Below are positions 42,524-50,463 of a stretch of DNA of 64,000 nucleotides, one piece after another. A model generated the notes under the pieces. That model saw only the letters and a program-made list of their open reading frames with translations, was not told the DNA's origin and searched no databases. The position numbers were made by a program, and so were the translations under genes. The DNA lies in contig CAWDUT010000007.1 of NCBI GenBank assembly GCA_963805525.1, positions 1,240,001 to 1,304,000 on the forward strand. Reading direction: 5' to 3'. How positions within the stretch are numbered: the first letter of the stretch is position 1; each line of letters opens with the position of its first letter. The stretch comes from DASQFQ01 sp963805525 (GTDB lineage: Bacteria; Actinomycetota; Thermoleophilia; Solirubrobacterales; Solirubrobacteraceae).

Positions 42524-42796
42524 ATGAAGGTCTCGCACCGCATTACCCGCCTCGTCCTGATCGGCCTCGCCGTCCTCGCCCTCGCCGCCCCCGTGGCGAG
42601 CGCCCGGCCGGCGCCGGCCGACACGCCCACCGGACCGGTCCAGCCCGAGGCGCCCGTCGTGCTGAGCGTCGACGACGGCTTCGACTGGGCCTCCGCGGCG
42701 ATCGGCGCCGGCATCGCCGGCGGGCTCGTCCTGCTCGTCGTGTGGGGCGGCGTCACCTACCGCCACCGCCACGAGCACATCGGCGTCGCCCACTAA
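42524..42796 (+). CDS. Small two-helix membrane protein with basic tail (copy 2)
   Basis: A 90-residue near-duplicate of the protein at 38711. Residues 1-26 (MKVSHRITRLVLIGLAVLAL) and the last 40 (FDWASAAIGAGIAGGLVLLV, YRHRHEHIGVAH) are nearly identical; only the short external loop (PAPADTPTGPVQPEAP) differs. Conservation of both helices and tail with a variable loop suggests that the loop meets different partners or ligands. GGAAGGAGG precedes the ATG at 42524. It is divergent from receptor copy 2. Confidence 0.75.
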   Translation: MKVSHRITRLVLIGLAVLALAAPVASARPAPADTPTGPVQPEAPVVLSVDDGFDWASAAIGAGIAGGLVLLVVWGGVTYRHRHEHIGVAH

Positions 42797-42807
42797 GGCG
42801 CGACCCA

Positions 42808-42859
42808 CTCGCCAGTGCGCGGCCGTCCCCAGACCCTCCACGGCGGCCGCGCCGGCGAG
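42808..42859. terminator. Two-part hairpin after small protein 2
   Basis: Inner stem GCGCGGCCG (42817-42825) with CGGCCGCGC (42844-42852) and outer stem CTCGCC (42808-42813) with GGCGAG (42854-42859). It mirrors the hairpin at 38997-39046 and separates the module from the P450 gene. Confidence 0.6.
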
Positions 42860-42886
42860 CCTCGCCCGACGCGGTACCGTCCGCGC

Positions 42887-43921
42887 GTGGGCTGTCCCGT
42901 GCACGAGGGCTTCGACCCGCTCTCGGAGGCGTTCCTGGCCGATCCGTATGCGGCGATGCCGGACGAGCCCTCGATGGTCTCGCTCGACCCGCCCGCGCAC
43001 ACGCGCCTGCGCCGCCCGGCCTCACGCGCGTTCACCCCGCGCCGGGTCAAGGCGATGGAGGAGCGGATCCAGTCGACCGTGGACGAGCTGCTCGACGCGG
43101 TCGACGCCACGCAGCCGTTCGACCTCGTCTCCGCGCTCACCTTCCCGCTGCCCGCCGGCATCGTGTTCTCGTTCATAGGCGTGCCGCCCGAGGACTGGGC
43201 GCAGCTGAAGCGGTGGTGCGGCTCACGTGCCACGCTCGCCTGGGGCCGCCCGGCGCCCGAGGAGCAGGTCGAGCACGCGCGCAACATGGCGGCCTACCGC
43301 GGCTACCTGCGCCAGCTGGTCAAGAGCAAGGTCGACGACTACGCGAGCGCGCTGCTCGCCATCCACGACGAGGACCCGGAGGCGCTCAGCCACGAGGAGA
43401 TCGCGTCGATCCTGTTCTCGCTCTCGTTCGCCGGTCACGAGACGACGAACAACCTGATCGGCAACCTCGTCCGGCGGCTGCTGGAGGAGCGCACGCGCTG
43501 GGAGGCGATCGCGGCCGACCGCGAGCTGATCCCAGGCGCGGTCGACGAGACGCTGCGCTTCGACACCTCCGTGCCGGTCTGGCGGCGGATCACCACGCGG
43601 CCGGTGACGCTGGGCGGCGTCGACCTGCCCGAGGGCGCGAAGCTGTTCCTGTGGCTCGCCTCGACCGGCCGTGACGGCGACGTCTTCCCGGACCCGGACA
43701 CGTTCGACCCCGCGCGCGAGAACGCCCACCACCACCTCGCGTTCGGCAAGGGCATCCACTACTGCGCGGGCGCCAGCCTCGGCAAGCTCGAGGCGCGGCT
43801 CGCGCTCGCGGCGCTGATGGAGCGCTGGCCGGAGCTGCGGCTGGTCGTGGACCAGACAATTCCGTTCCACCCCAACATCTCGTTCCGCGGGCCGATGGAG
43901 CTGTGGGTCAGCTCGACCTGA
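42887..43921 (+). CDS. Cytochrome P450 with an apparent internal deletion
   Basis: A 344-residue P450. The oxygen-binding helix is FAGHETTNNLIGNL near residue 183, the ExxR motif is in DETLRFDTS, and the heme Cys loop is HHLAFGKGIHYCAGASLGKL near 288-307. The N-terminus starts as expected (FDPLSEAFLADPYAAM) but then passes directly to PDEPSMVSLDPPAHTRLRRP, where typical relatives have another 50-70 residues (B helix, B-C loop, usually with VVTRY-like strands). The gap is in frame. That segment holds part of the substrate pocket, so activity is doubtful. GTG 42887 is the start. Confidence 0.85.
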   Translation: MGCPVHEGFDPLSEAFLADPYAAMPDEPSMVSLDPPAHTRLRRPASRAFTPRRVKAMEERIQSTVDELLDAVDATQPFDLVSALTFPLPAGIVFSFIGVPPEDWAQLKRWCGSRATLAWGRPAPEEQVEHARNMAAYRGYLRQLVKSKVDDYASALLAIHDEDPEALSHEEIASILFSLSFAGHETTNNLIGNLVRRLLEERTRWEAIAADRELIPGAVDETLRFDTSVPVWRRITTRPVTLGGVDLPEGAKLFLWLASTGRDGDVFPDPDTFDPARENAHHHLAFGKGIHYCAGASLGKLEARLALAALMERWPELRLVVDQTIPFHPNISFRGPMELWVSST

Positions 43922-45206
43922 GCACGTCCCAGGCGCGGTGCACGTCCGCCTCGGTGGTGCGCTCGGAGCCGATCGCCAGGCGCAGCACGTAGCGGCCGTC
44001 GAGCCGCGTGTGCGACATGAAGACCTCGCCGCTCGCGTTGGCGCGCTCGAGGATCGCCGCGTTCTCCTCGTCGCTCGCGTCCTTGCGGAAGCACACGAGC
44101 GAAAAGCGCTGGGGCGCGGCCAGCTCCCAGCCGGGCTCGGCCTCGACCAGCTCCGCGAACAGCCCGGCGAGCCGGACGTGCTCGCGGATCATCCGCTGCA
44201 GCCCGGAGCGGCCGTGGCAGCGCAGCACCGCCCACAGCTTGAGCGAGCGGAAGCGCCGGCCGAGCACCGGGCCGTACTCCGACAGGCTGAGCGCGTCCTC
44301 CTCGTCCGGCGTGCGCAGGAACTCGGGGACGAGGCTGAAGGCGGAGCGGAAGTCCTCGGGCCGGCTCGTCCACAGCAGCGAGCAGTCCATCGGCGTGAGC
44401 ATCCACTTGTGCGCGTTGACGACGAGCGAGTCGGCACGCTCGACGCCGGCGAACGCCCAGCGGAACTCGGGGCAGACCATCGCGCTGCCCGCGTAGGCGG
44501 CGTCGACGTGCAGCCACGTGCCGGTCTGCGCGCAGAGGTCGGCCAGCGCTGGCACCGGATCCACGGAGGCGGTCGAGGTGGTGCCGACGGTGCCGACCAC
44601 GATCGCCGCGTCGGACAGGTCGAGCCCGTCGGTGCGCATGCGGTACTCGCCGTCCGAGGGCACCGTGCGCAGCTCCATCCCCAGCATCCGCGCGCCCTTC
44701 TCGAGCGCCGAGTGCGCGTGCTCGGAGCCGACGGCGACGTTGCGCCCCGTGACGTGGCGGGCGGCGATCAGGGCGGCGAGCGTCGAGGTCGAGGCGGCGT
44801 CCTCGATGTGGCCGTGCCAGCCGCCGGGGAGGCCGAGCAGCTGCGCCACCCAGTCGGTCGTCACGCCCTCGAGCTCGGTGGAGGCGGGCGACGTCCGCCA
44901 CAGGAACGCCACGGGGTTCAGCGCGGCGGCGAGCATCTCCGCGAGGATCGCCGGGCGCGAGGCGCTCGCCGCGAAGTAGGCGAAGAAGCGCGGATGCTGC
45001 CAGTGGGTCATGCCCGGCATGAGCACCTCGTCGAGGTCCTTCAGCAGCGCCGAGAACGGCTCGGGCTCCTCGGGCGGCGAAGCCGGCAGCGCGGCGCGGA
45101 TCTCGCCGGGCTTGACCTGCGCGAGCACCGGCAGCTCACCCACGCCGTCGAGGTAGCGCTCCACCCACTCGAGCGCGGCGCGGCCGTCGTCGAGGAACTC
45201 GCTCAC
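43908..45206 (-). CDS. PLP-dependent aromatic-L-amino-acid decarboxylase family protein
   Basis: A 432-residue group II decarboxylase. PLP-binding elements seen are TSTLAALIAARH, the His in VGSEHAHSALEKGA that stacks on PLP, VDAAYAGSAMVCPE with the Asp, and the Schiff-base lysine in VVNAHKWMLTPMDCS near residue 280. It would decarboxylate an aromatic amino acid such as tryptophan, tyrosine or phenylalanine to the amine. GTG 45206 overlaps the J-domain gene's stop (GTGA), and its own end overlaps the P450 stop on the opposite strand. Confidence 0.9.
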   Translation of the reverse strand: MSEFLDDGRAALEWVERYLDGVGELPVLAQVKPGEIRAALPASPPEEPEPFSALLKDLDEVLMPGMTHWQHPRFFAYFAASASRPAILAEMLAAALNPVAFLWRTSPASTELEGVTTDWVAQLLGLPGGWHGHIEDAASTSTLAALIAARHVTGRNVAVGSEHAHSALEKGARMLGMELRTVPSDGEYRMRTDGLDLSDAAIVVGTVGTTSTASVDPVPALADLCAQTGTWLHVDAAYAGSAMVCPEFRWAFAGVERADSLVVNAHKWMLTPMDCSLLWTSRPEDFRSAFSLVPEFLRTPDEEDALSLSEYGPVLGRRFRSLKLWAVLRCHGRSGLQRMIREHVRLAGLFAELVEAEPGWELAAPQRFSLVCFRKDASDEENAAILERANASGEVFMSHTRLDGRYVLRLAIGSERTTEADVHRAWDVLRSS

Positions 45207-45895
45207 TGCAGCGCCGCCAGCTTCCCGCGCGCGGCGGCGAGCGCGACCTCGGCCGTGCCCCGCCACTCCGCCAGCAGATCCGTGCCGCTCGCCGCCGCCG
45301 CCATCGCGCGCTCCATCATCGCGGCGAGCTCAGAGTTGCGGACCTCCTCGAGCCGCGCGCGGGCGCGGTCGACCGCGGTGACGAGCGCGGTGACCCGGCG
45401 GGGGTCGTCGTCGGCGACGGGCCGGGCGGCCTCCCACTGGCGGACGAGGTTGACGATCGCCTCCTCGTCGCGTGCCGCGAACGCCTGGTTGAGGCGCTTC
45501 ATGAACGCCTCGGCGTGCTGGCGGGTCTCGTCGTCGGGCGCGAGGTCGGGGTGCATGCGCTTGGCCGCCTCGCGGAACAGCTGCTTCAGATCGCCGGTGG
45601 GGAGCGGCTCGGGCGCCGGCGGGATCGCCTTGACCGCCGCGGTCGTCTCGCGCGCGCGAGCGCGCGCGCTGCCGGCGGCGGCCTTGTCCTCGGCGCTCCC
45701 CGAGCGCTTGGCGACGAGCGCCGCGATCCGCGCCTCGATCTCGTGCAGCTCGGCGAGCACGGTCACCACCTCGCGCAGGTAGTCCGCGTTGAAGGCCGCG
45801 AGCTCGGCCTCGAGCGTCGCCTGCTCCTCCTCGATCGCCGCCAGCTCGTCGCGCAGGCGGTCGGCGTCGGCGGTGGTGGCGACGAGCTCGTCCAT
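45203..45895 (-). CDS. Coiled-coil protein with a J-domain
   Basis: A 230-residue protein. Residues 5-65 form a coiled coil (DRLRDELAAIEEEQATLEAE), and residues 100-150 hold a J-domain-like hairpin with the HPD signature (LFREAAKRMHPDLAPDDETR and AFMKRLNQAFAARD). A second helical stretch follows (AVDRARARLEEVRN). J-domains recruit Hsp70 (DnaK) to clients. It overlaps the decarboxylase gene and may help that enzyme fold, though the pairing may be incidental. No membrane helix or Zn-finger is present. Confidence 0.8.
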   Translation of the reverse strand: MDELVATTADADRLRDELAAIEEEQATLEAELAAFNADYLREVVTVLAELHEIEARIAALVAKRSGSAEDKAAAGSARARARETTAAVKAIPPAPEPLPTGDLKQLFREAAKRMHPDLAPDDETRQHAEAFMKRLNQAFAARDEEAIVNLVRQWEAARPVADDDPRRVTALVTAVDRARARLEEVRNSELAAMMERAMAAAASGTDLLAEWRGTAEVALAAARGKLAALQ

Positions 45896-45931
45896 CGGCG
45901 CGCATCATGACGGCCGCGGTCGCTTGACTGA

Positions 45932-45950
45932 CGCCCGGATTGACCGGGCG
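45932..45950. promoter_or_regulatory. 7-bp-arm inverted repeat in a divergent promoter region
   Basis: CGCCCGG (45932-45938) and CCGGGCG (45944-45950) flank ATTGA in the 80-bp gap between the J-domain gene and the divergent secreted protein. It may be an operator. TTGACT at 45924-45929 could be a -35 element for the secreted protein. Confidence 0.35.
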
Positions 45951-45975
45951 ATTCGGACGGGCGTAGGGTCGCTTC

Positions 45976-47385
45976 ATGCGGAGGATCGTCGCGGCAGCCC
46001 TTCTGTTGGTCAGCGCGGCGCTGCCGGCGCCCGCGCTGGCCGCGCCGCCCGCGAACGACCAGCGCGCCGCCGCCCAGCCGCTGGCGCTGCCCGCCGGCGT
46101 GAGCGGCACGACGCGCGACTCGACGCTCGAGGCGGACGAGCCGGGCTCGTGCGCGGAGCTGCGCGGCTCGGTCTGGTACTCGATCCGGCCGGCCGCCGGG
46201 CGCCGCATCGTGGCGCGCCTCGCCGCGGCCGGTGACCTCGACGCCGTCGTCGACGTCTTCGAACGCACCCGCTCGCAGCTCACCCCCGTCGAATGCGACA
46301 TCGGCAACAAGCGCGGGCAGGCCGAAGTCAGCTTCCGCACGCCGTCGAAGGAGCCGGCGAGCTACGTCATCCGGGTCGGGCAGCGGGCGAACTCCGTCCC
46401 GGGCAGCTTCCGGCTCGACGTGTTCACGCCGGAGCCGCCGCCGCGCCCGCCGGGCCCACAGCTCCCGGCCGGCGGCGTGACCCGCACGGTGAACGACACG
46501 ACCAACGCGAGCGACGCGTTCTCGACGGTGATGCGCGCCGGCATCACCTACCGCATCCACCGCGCGCAGGCGAAGGGGTGCACGCGGCTCGAGCTGTTCG
46601 CCCCCGGCACGACCGACTTCGAGGACGAATCGCCGGTCAGGACCGCGGGCTGCGGCGGCTACTTCCTGTTCACGCCCGCGGCAGGCGAGGGCGGCCGGTA
46701 CTCGCTGGTGGTCAACGCGCAGCAGCGCCGGCGCAACGACCAGCGCTACCACCTTCAGGTGTCGCGCGCACGTGAGGACGACACCTCGCCGGGCCTGCCC
46801 CTGGCCAACTACCAGCGCGCGCGGGGATCGCTGCGCGGGAGCGGCGTGGACGTCGTCGATCTCTATCGCTTCTCGATCGAGACCAAGAGCCAGCTGCGTC
46901 TGAGCGTGAGCGGCGGCTTCCGGGTGCAGCTGCTGCGCGACAACGGCGCGCGGCTGGGGAGCGGCGATGGCGAGTTCGAGCGCCAGGTGTCCAAGGGCCG
47001 CTACTTCGTGGCGGTGCGGGCGCTGAAGACCGCCTCGGGCCGCTACGTGCTGCAGCGCGCCGCGCGCGCGGTCACGCGGGCGAGCATCACGATCAACGGC
47101 GCGAAGTCGGCGCAATCCGCCCCGGGGCGCGCCGTCCGCATCGCGGTGCACATCACGCCCGCCGTCGCCGGGCCGGTGCGGATCACGATCGAGCGCTTCG
47201 ACCCGCTGGCGGGTTGGCAGTTCAACCGCCGCCTGACCGTGGCGGCGAGCGGTGGCACGGCCTCGGTCGCGTTCACGCCACCGAGCCAGGGGCGCTGGCG
47301 CGCGAGTGCCGAGTACCGCGGCACGCGTCTCGCCGCGCCGAGCGAGACCGGGCTGGCGCGGGTGCTGGTGGCGTCGCCGCCCTGA
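45976..47385 (+). CDS. Secreted multi-domain beta-sandwich protein
   Basis: A 469-residue protein with a signal peptide (residues 1-22, IVAAALLLVSAALPAPALA). It contains three successive beta-rich domains. The first two resemble pre-peptidase C-terminal folds (GSVWYSIRPAAGRRIVARLA, DLYRFSIETKSQLRLSVSGG), with a Pro-rich linker near 155-165. The last 100 residues look like a fibronectin or Ig-like unit (GPVRITIERFDPLAGWQFNR). No catalytic motif is seen. It probably binds the cell surface or a polymer. Its TGA overlaps the next ATG. Confidence 0.72.
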   Translation: MRRIVAAALLLVSAALPAPALAAPPANDQRAAAQPLALPAGVSGTTRDSTLEADEPGSCAELRGSVWYSIRPAAGRRIVARLAAAGDLDAVVDVFERTRSQLTPVECDIGNKRGQAEVSFRTPSKEPASYVIRVGQRANSVPGSFRLDVFTPEPPPRPPGPQLPAGGVTRTVNDTTNASDAFSTVMRAGITYRIHRAQAKGCTRLELFAPGTTDFEDESPVRTAGCGGYFLFTPAAGEGGRYSLVVNAQQRRRNDQRYHLQVSRAREDDTSPGLPLANYQRARGSLRGSGVDVVDLYRFSIETKSQLRLSVSGGFRVQLLRDNGARLGSGDGEFERQVSKGRYFVAVRALKTASGRYVLQRAARAVTRASITINGAKSAQSAPGRAVRIAVHITPAVAGPVRITIERFDPLAGWQFNRRLTVAASGGTASVAFTPPSQGRWRASAEYRGTRLAAPSETGLARVLVASPP

Positions 47386-47873
47386 TGGGTCTCGTAGTCC
47401 TCGACCGCGGCACGCGGCTCGAGTTCGGCTTCGAGGACCTGCTGCGCTACCACGGGCCGGGCTCGCCCGGCGGGGTCGCGCACTCCTACCAGGCGCTCGA
47501 GCTCGCGCTGCCGATGCTCGGCGATCCGCCGGAGCGGCGGGAGGTCGAGGTGGCGACGGCGTTCGGCGGTCCGGGCGCGCGCGACGGCTTCGAGCTCGTG
47601 CTGCGCGCGGTGACCGAGGGCCGCTACACGGTCGACGTCGGGCTCGCGCGGCCCGAGCGCGGGTGGACGCGCGAGCGCTTCGTGTTCCGGTTCGCCTGCC
47701 GCGGGCGCACGGTCGAGCTGGGCGTGCGCGAGGGCTTCGTGACCGAGGAGTTCCTGACGCTGGCGCGCTCGGAGAACCCCGGTCCGCGGCTCGACGTGCT
47801 CAAGCGCGAGATGGCCGAGCGCGTGATGGCCGCCGACGCCGCGGCGGTCTACGAGCGGCTCACTCGAAGTTGA
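47385..47873 (+). CDS. Hypothetical protein
   Basis: A 162-residue protein with no signal peptide or membrane helix. It begins MGLVVLDRGTRLEFGFEDLL and includes ARDGFELVLRAVTEGRYTVD and RFVFRFACRGRTVELGVREG. The pattern is alternating strands and helices, like a small enzyme or ligand-binding fold, but I recognise no motif. The ATG at 47385 overlaps the previous stop (TGATG), so it is co-translated with the secreted protein. Its end overlaps the hydratase gene on the other strand. Confidence 0.62.
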   Translation: MGLVVLDRGTRLEFGFEDLLRYHGPGSPGGVAHSYQALELALPMLGDPPERREVEVATAFGGPGARDGFELVLRAVTEGRYTVDVGLARPERGWTRERFVFRFACRGRTVELGVREGFVTEEFLTLARSENPGPRLDVLKREMAERVMAADAAAVYERLTRS

Positions 47874-48507
47874 CGACCAGGGTGCCGAGCGGCGGCAGCC
47901 TGACCTCGACCGTCGCGCCCGGCGTGATGTCGAGCGCGGGGACGATCGAGCCGCAGATCACCATGTCGCCGCGCTCCAGCTCGGCGCCGGCGGCCTTCAG
48001 TGTCTTGGCGACGTGCTTGACGAGCCCGTCGAGGTCGCCGGTCGCCGCGGTCACGTCGTCCGCCGTGGCCACCTCCTCGCCGTCGACGAGCACGGTGAGC
48101 TTCGCCTCGGCGGGATCGGCGCCCTCGGAGACCGGCCCGAGCAGGACGTGGCGCTGGAAGATGTTGGCCTCGAGGATCTCCTGCGGGTCGCTGATGCTGG
48201 TGTCGAGGTCGACGAGCTCGATCGCCGCGCCGATGGCGGTGACCTCGCCCTGCTCGCCGGCGCGCGCGACGATCTCGGGCTCGAGCTTCGGGTTGCCCCA
48301 GTTCGAGATGTCGACCACGGCGCCCGACTCGAGCCGGTTGGGCGTGACCAGGTGACCGACGAGCGGCGCGTCGGTGCCGAGGTTCTTCATCGCCGCCTCG
48401 GTGCCGAAACCGAGCTTGTAGCCGAGCGGGCGCTCGTCCCGGTCGAGCTTGCGCCGCAGGTCGCCCAGCTGGCGCTTCATCCCCTCGTTGATGCGCTCAT
48501 CCGCCAT
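47860..48507 (-). CDS. Fumarylacetoacetase/2-keto-4-pentenoate hydratase family protein
   Basis: A 215-residue protein similar to MhpD-like hydratases. Family segments include LGYKLGFGTEAAMKNLGTDA, DISNWGNPKLEPEIVARAGE with the metal-binding Glu pair, IELVDLDTSISDPQ with an Asp, and GDMVICGSIVPALDITPGAT. Members add water to 2-hydroxypentadienoate or split related compounds in aromatic-acid breakdown. An HxlR regulator lies next to it on the same strand and an MFS carrier is divergent, so the three may serve uptake and use of one acid. Confidence 0.87.
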   Translation of the reverse strand: MADERINEGMKRQLGDLRRKLDRDERPLGYKLGFGTEAAMKNLGTDAPLVGHLVTPNRLESGAVVDISNWGNPKLEPEIVARAGEQGEVTAIGAAIELVDLDTSISDPQEILEANIFQRHVLLGPVSEGADPAEAKLTVLVDGEEVATADDVTAATGDLDGLVKHVAKTLKAAGAELERGDMVICGSIVPALDITPGATVEVRLPPLGTLVVNFE

Positions 48508-48517
48508 GGCGCGGCAT

Positions 48518-49015
48518 CTAACCAGTCAGCGGTGTCATGAGGCGGTGCGGTTCGCGCAGCGCGAGCGTCACCGCGTCGTCGCGGATCGGCGCGGTCGCGC
48601 CCGGCCCGACCCGCATCTCGAGCTCGCCGGCCGCGGGCTCGCGCTCGCAGCGCGGGCAGACGCCCGTCGGGCCGATCTGCGTGCCGCACTCGACGTGCAC
48701 GAACACGCGGCGCGGGCCGCCGGGGCTCTCGTGCTTCTCACCCCACTGCATCAGCGCGTGGACGGCGGGCCACAGGTCGGCGCCGCGCTCGGTCAGCCGG
48801 TAGGGCTCGCGCTCGACCACGCCCGCATCGACGAGCGCGGCGAGGCGGCTGCTCAGCACCGCGCGCGGGATGTCGAGGTGGCGCTGGAGGTCGCTGAAGC
48901 GCCGCACGCCGAAGAACAGGTCGCGCAGGATCAGCAGCGTCCAGCGCTCCCCCACGATCTCGAGGCAGCGCGCGAGCGAGCAGCTCTGGCCCGAGTAGTC
49001 GCTTCCCAGCGGCAT
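48518..49015 (-). CDS. HxlR-family regulator
   Basis: A 165-residue protein. Residues 10-100 form the HxlR winged helix (CSLARCLEIVGERWTLLILR, RFSDLQRHLDIPRAVLSSRL, YRLTERGADLWPAVHALMQW). The extra C-terminal part has a CxxC-type knuckle (HVECGTQIGPTGVCPRC) that may bind zinc. The ATG at 49015 was chosen over the longer frame because the first conserved residues follow at once. It faces an MFS gene across a 25-bp perfect palindrome, the likely binding site, and sits 10 bp upstream of the hydratase. Confidence 0.9.
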   Translation of the reverse strand: MPLGSDYSGQSCSLARCLEIVGERWTLLILRDLFFGVRRFSDLQRHLDIPRAVLSSRLAALVDAGVVEREPYRLTERGADLWPAVHALMQWGEKHESPGGPRRVFVHVECGTQIGPTGVCPRCEREPAAGELEMRVGPGATAPIRDDAVTLALREPHRLMTPLTG

Positions 49016-49027
49016 CGGCGCGGAGGC

Positions 49028-49052
49028 TATCAGTTCAATGATTGAACTGATA
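49028..49052. promoter_or_regulatory. 25-bp perfect palindrome, probable HxlR operator
   Basis: Left arm TATCAGTTCAAT (49028-49039), centre G, right arm ATTGAACTGATA (49041-49052), a perfect match. It lies between the HxlR start (49015) and the MFS start (49066) and is AT-rich, unlike its surroundings. A dimeric regulator bound here could block both divergent promoters. Confidence 0.8.
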
Positions 49053-49065
49053 CGGTGCCCGGCCG

Positions 49066-50269
49066 ATGACGCTCCGCCGCTCGACAACCGTGGTCGTCGT
49101 CGCGGGCTGCCTGATCGCGGTCGTGACCTACGGGATGCGCGCGAGCCTCGGGTTGTTCACAGATCCGCTGTCGGACGTGCGCGGCTGGGATCGCGAGACG
49201 TTCGCGTTCGCGATCGCGATCCAGAACCTGGTGTGGGGGATCGGCCAGCCGTTCGCCGGCGCCATCGCCGACCGCTACGGCAGCGGCCGCGTGCTGGCCG
49301 CCGGCGGCCTGCTCTACGTCGCCGGCGGCATGCTGATGGCGTCGAGCACGAGCGGCGCCGCGCTGACGCTGAGCGGCGGACGTGCTGCTCGGCTTCGGCC
49401 TCTCCGGCGCGTCGTTCCTGGTCGTCATCGCCGCCTTCTCCCGGCTCGTGCCGCCCGACCGGCGCTCGTGGGCGATCGGGCTGGCCACCGCCTCGGGCTC
49501 GCTCGGCCAGTTTCTGTTCGCGCCGCTCGGCCAGGCGTTCCTCTCGGAGTACGGCGCGGTCACCGCGCTCGTGCTCCTGTCGGGCTTCGTGGCGCTCGTG
49601 CCGCTGCTCGCGATCGCGCTCACCGGCCGCGGCGAGGACGTGAGCGACGAGCCCGAGGTCTCCGCCGTCGCCGCCATCCGCGGCGCGCTCTCCCACCCCA
49701 GCTACCTGATGCTGACCTGCGGCTTCTTCGTCTGCGGCTTCCACATCGGCTTCATCACGACGCACCTGCCGCCGTACCTGACCGACCTCGGCTTCAGCGG
49801 CTCGCTCGCCGCGTGGTCGCTCGCGCTGATCGGGCTGTTCAACGTGATCGGCGCCTACACCGCCGGCGTGCTGGGCGGGACGCACAGCAAGCGGCTGCTG
49901 CTGAGCGGCATCTACGCCGGGCGCGCGCTGCTGTTCGCGCTCTTCCTCATCGTCCCCACCACGCCCGCGGTCGTGCTGCTGTTCGGCGCCGGCATGGGCC
50001 TGCTGTGGCTGTCGACGGTGCCGCCGACCTCGGGGCTCGTGGCCGTCATGTTCGGCACCCGCCACGTCGGGATGCTGTTCGGCTTCGTGTTCCTCTCGCA
50101 CCAGATCGGCGCGTTCCTCGGCGTCTGGCTCGGAGGCGTGGTCTTCGAGGCCACGGGCGCGTACGATCTGATGTGGTGGCTCTCGATCGCACTCGCACTG
50201 GCCGCGGCGACGGTCCATCTCCCGATCTCGGAGCGGAGGGCGCCGGAGTGGGCGCCGAGCACCGCATGA
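49066..50269 (+). pseudogene. MFS transporter, apparent single-base frameshift
   Basis: Residues 1-104 (VVVVAGCLIAVVTYGMRASL, NLVWGIGQPFAGAIADRYGS) are in one frame; the rest (VLLGFGLSGASFLVVIAAFS to WWLSIALALAAATVHLPISE) is in another. They join if one base is lost or gained near 49380, at the SGG-ADVLLGFGLS border. The reassembled protein, about 400 residues with 12 helices, looks like the monocarboxylate/oxalate-formate branch. It is divergent from HxlR under one palindrome. Function is lost if the shift is real; a sequencing error is also possible. Confidence 0.82.
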
Positions 50270-50403
50270 AGCTCCGCACGCACCTCCTGATCGTGCTCGT
50301 CCTCGGCGCCCTCACGTTCGGCAGCGCGGCCCTGCAGGCCGCGGCCGCCTCGCCCGACAACTCCGCCGGCAGCACGTTCCGCTTGGTCTGCCCGCTGCAT
50401 TAG
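50266..50403 (+). CDS. Small secreted or membrane peptide
   Basis: A 45-residue peptide, ATG at 50266 overlapping the MFS stop as ATGA. It consists of a signal peptide or anchor (LRTHLLIVLVLGALTFGSAA) and a short tail SPDNSAGSTFRLVCPLH with one cysteine. The overlap makes it translated with the carrier. It could be a signal, a carrier subunit or noise; codon use is like the neighbours and the hydrophobic stretch is good. No homologue is known to me. Confidence 0.45.
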   Translation: MKLRTHLLIVLVLGALTFGSAALQAAAASPDNSAGSTFRLVCPLH

Positions 50404-50463
50404 CGGGGTTCGATCCCTGACGGGCGGGGTAGTTCGTGGCCTGTCGAATCGAGGGGGAGACGC

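Noticed and set aside
50404..50463. GGTTCGATCC resembling a tRNA T-loop
   Set aside because: The flanking bases do not make a five-pair stem, and no acceptor, D or anticodon arm is nearby. It is not a tRNA, and I do not claim an attachment site from it.
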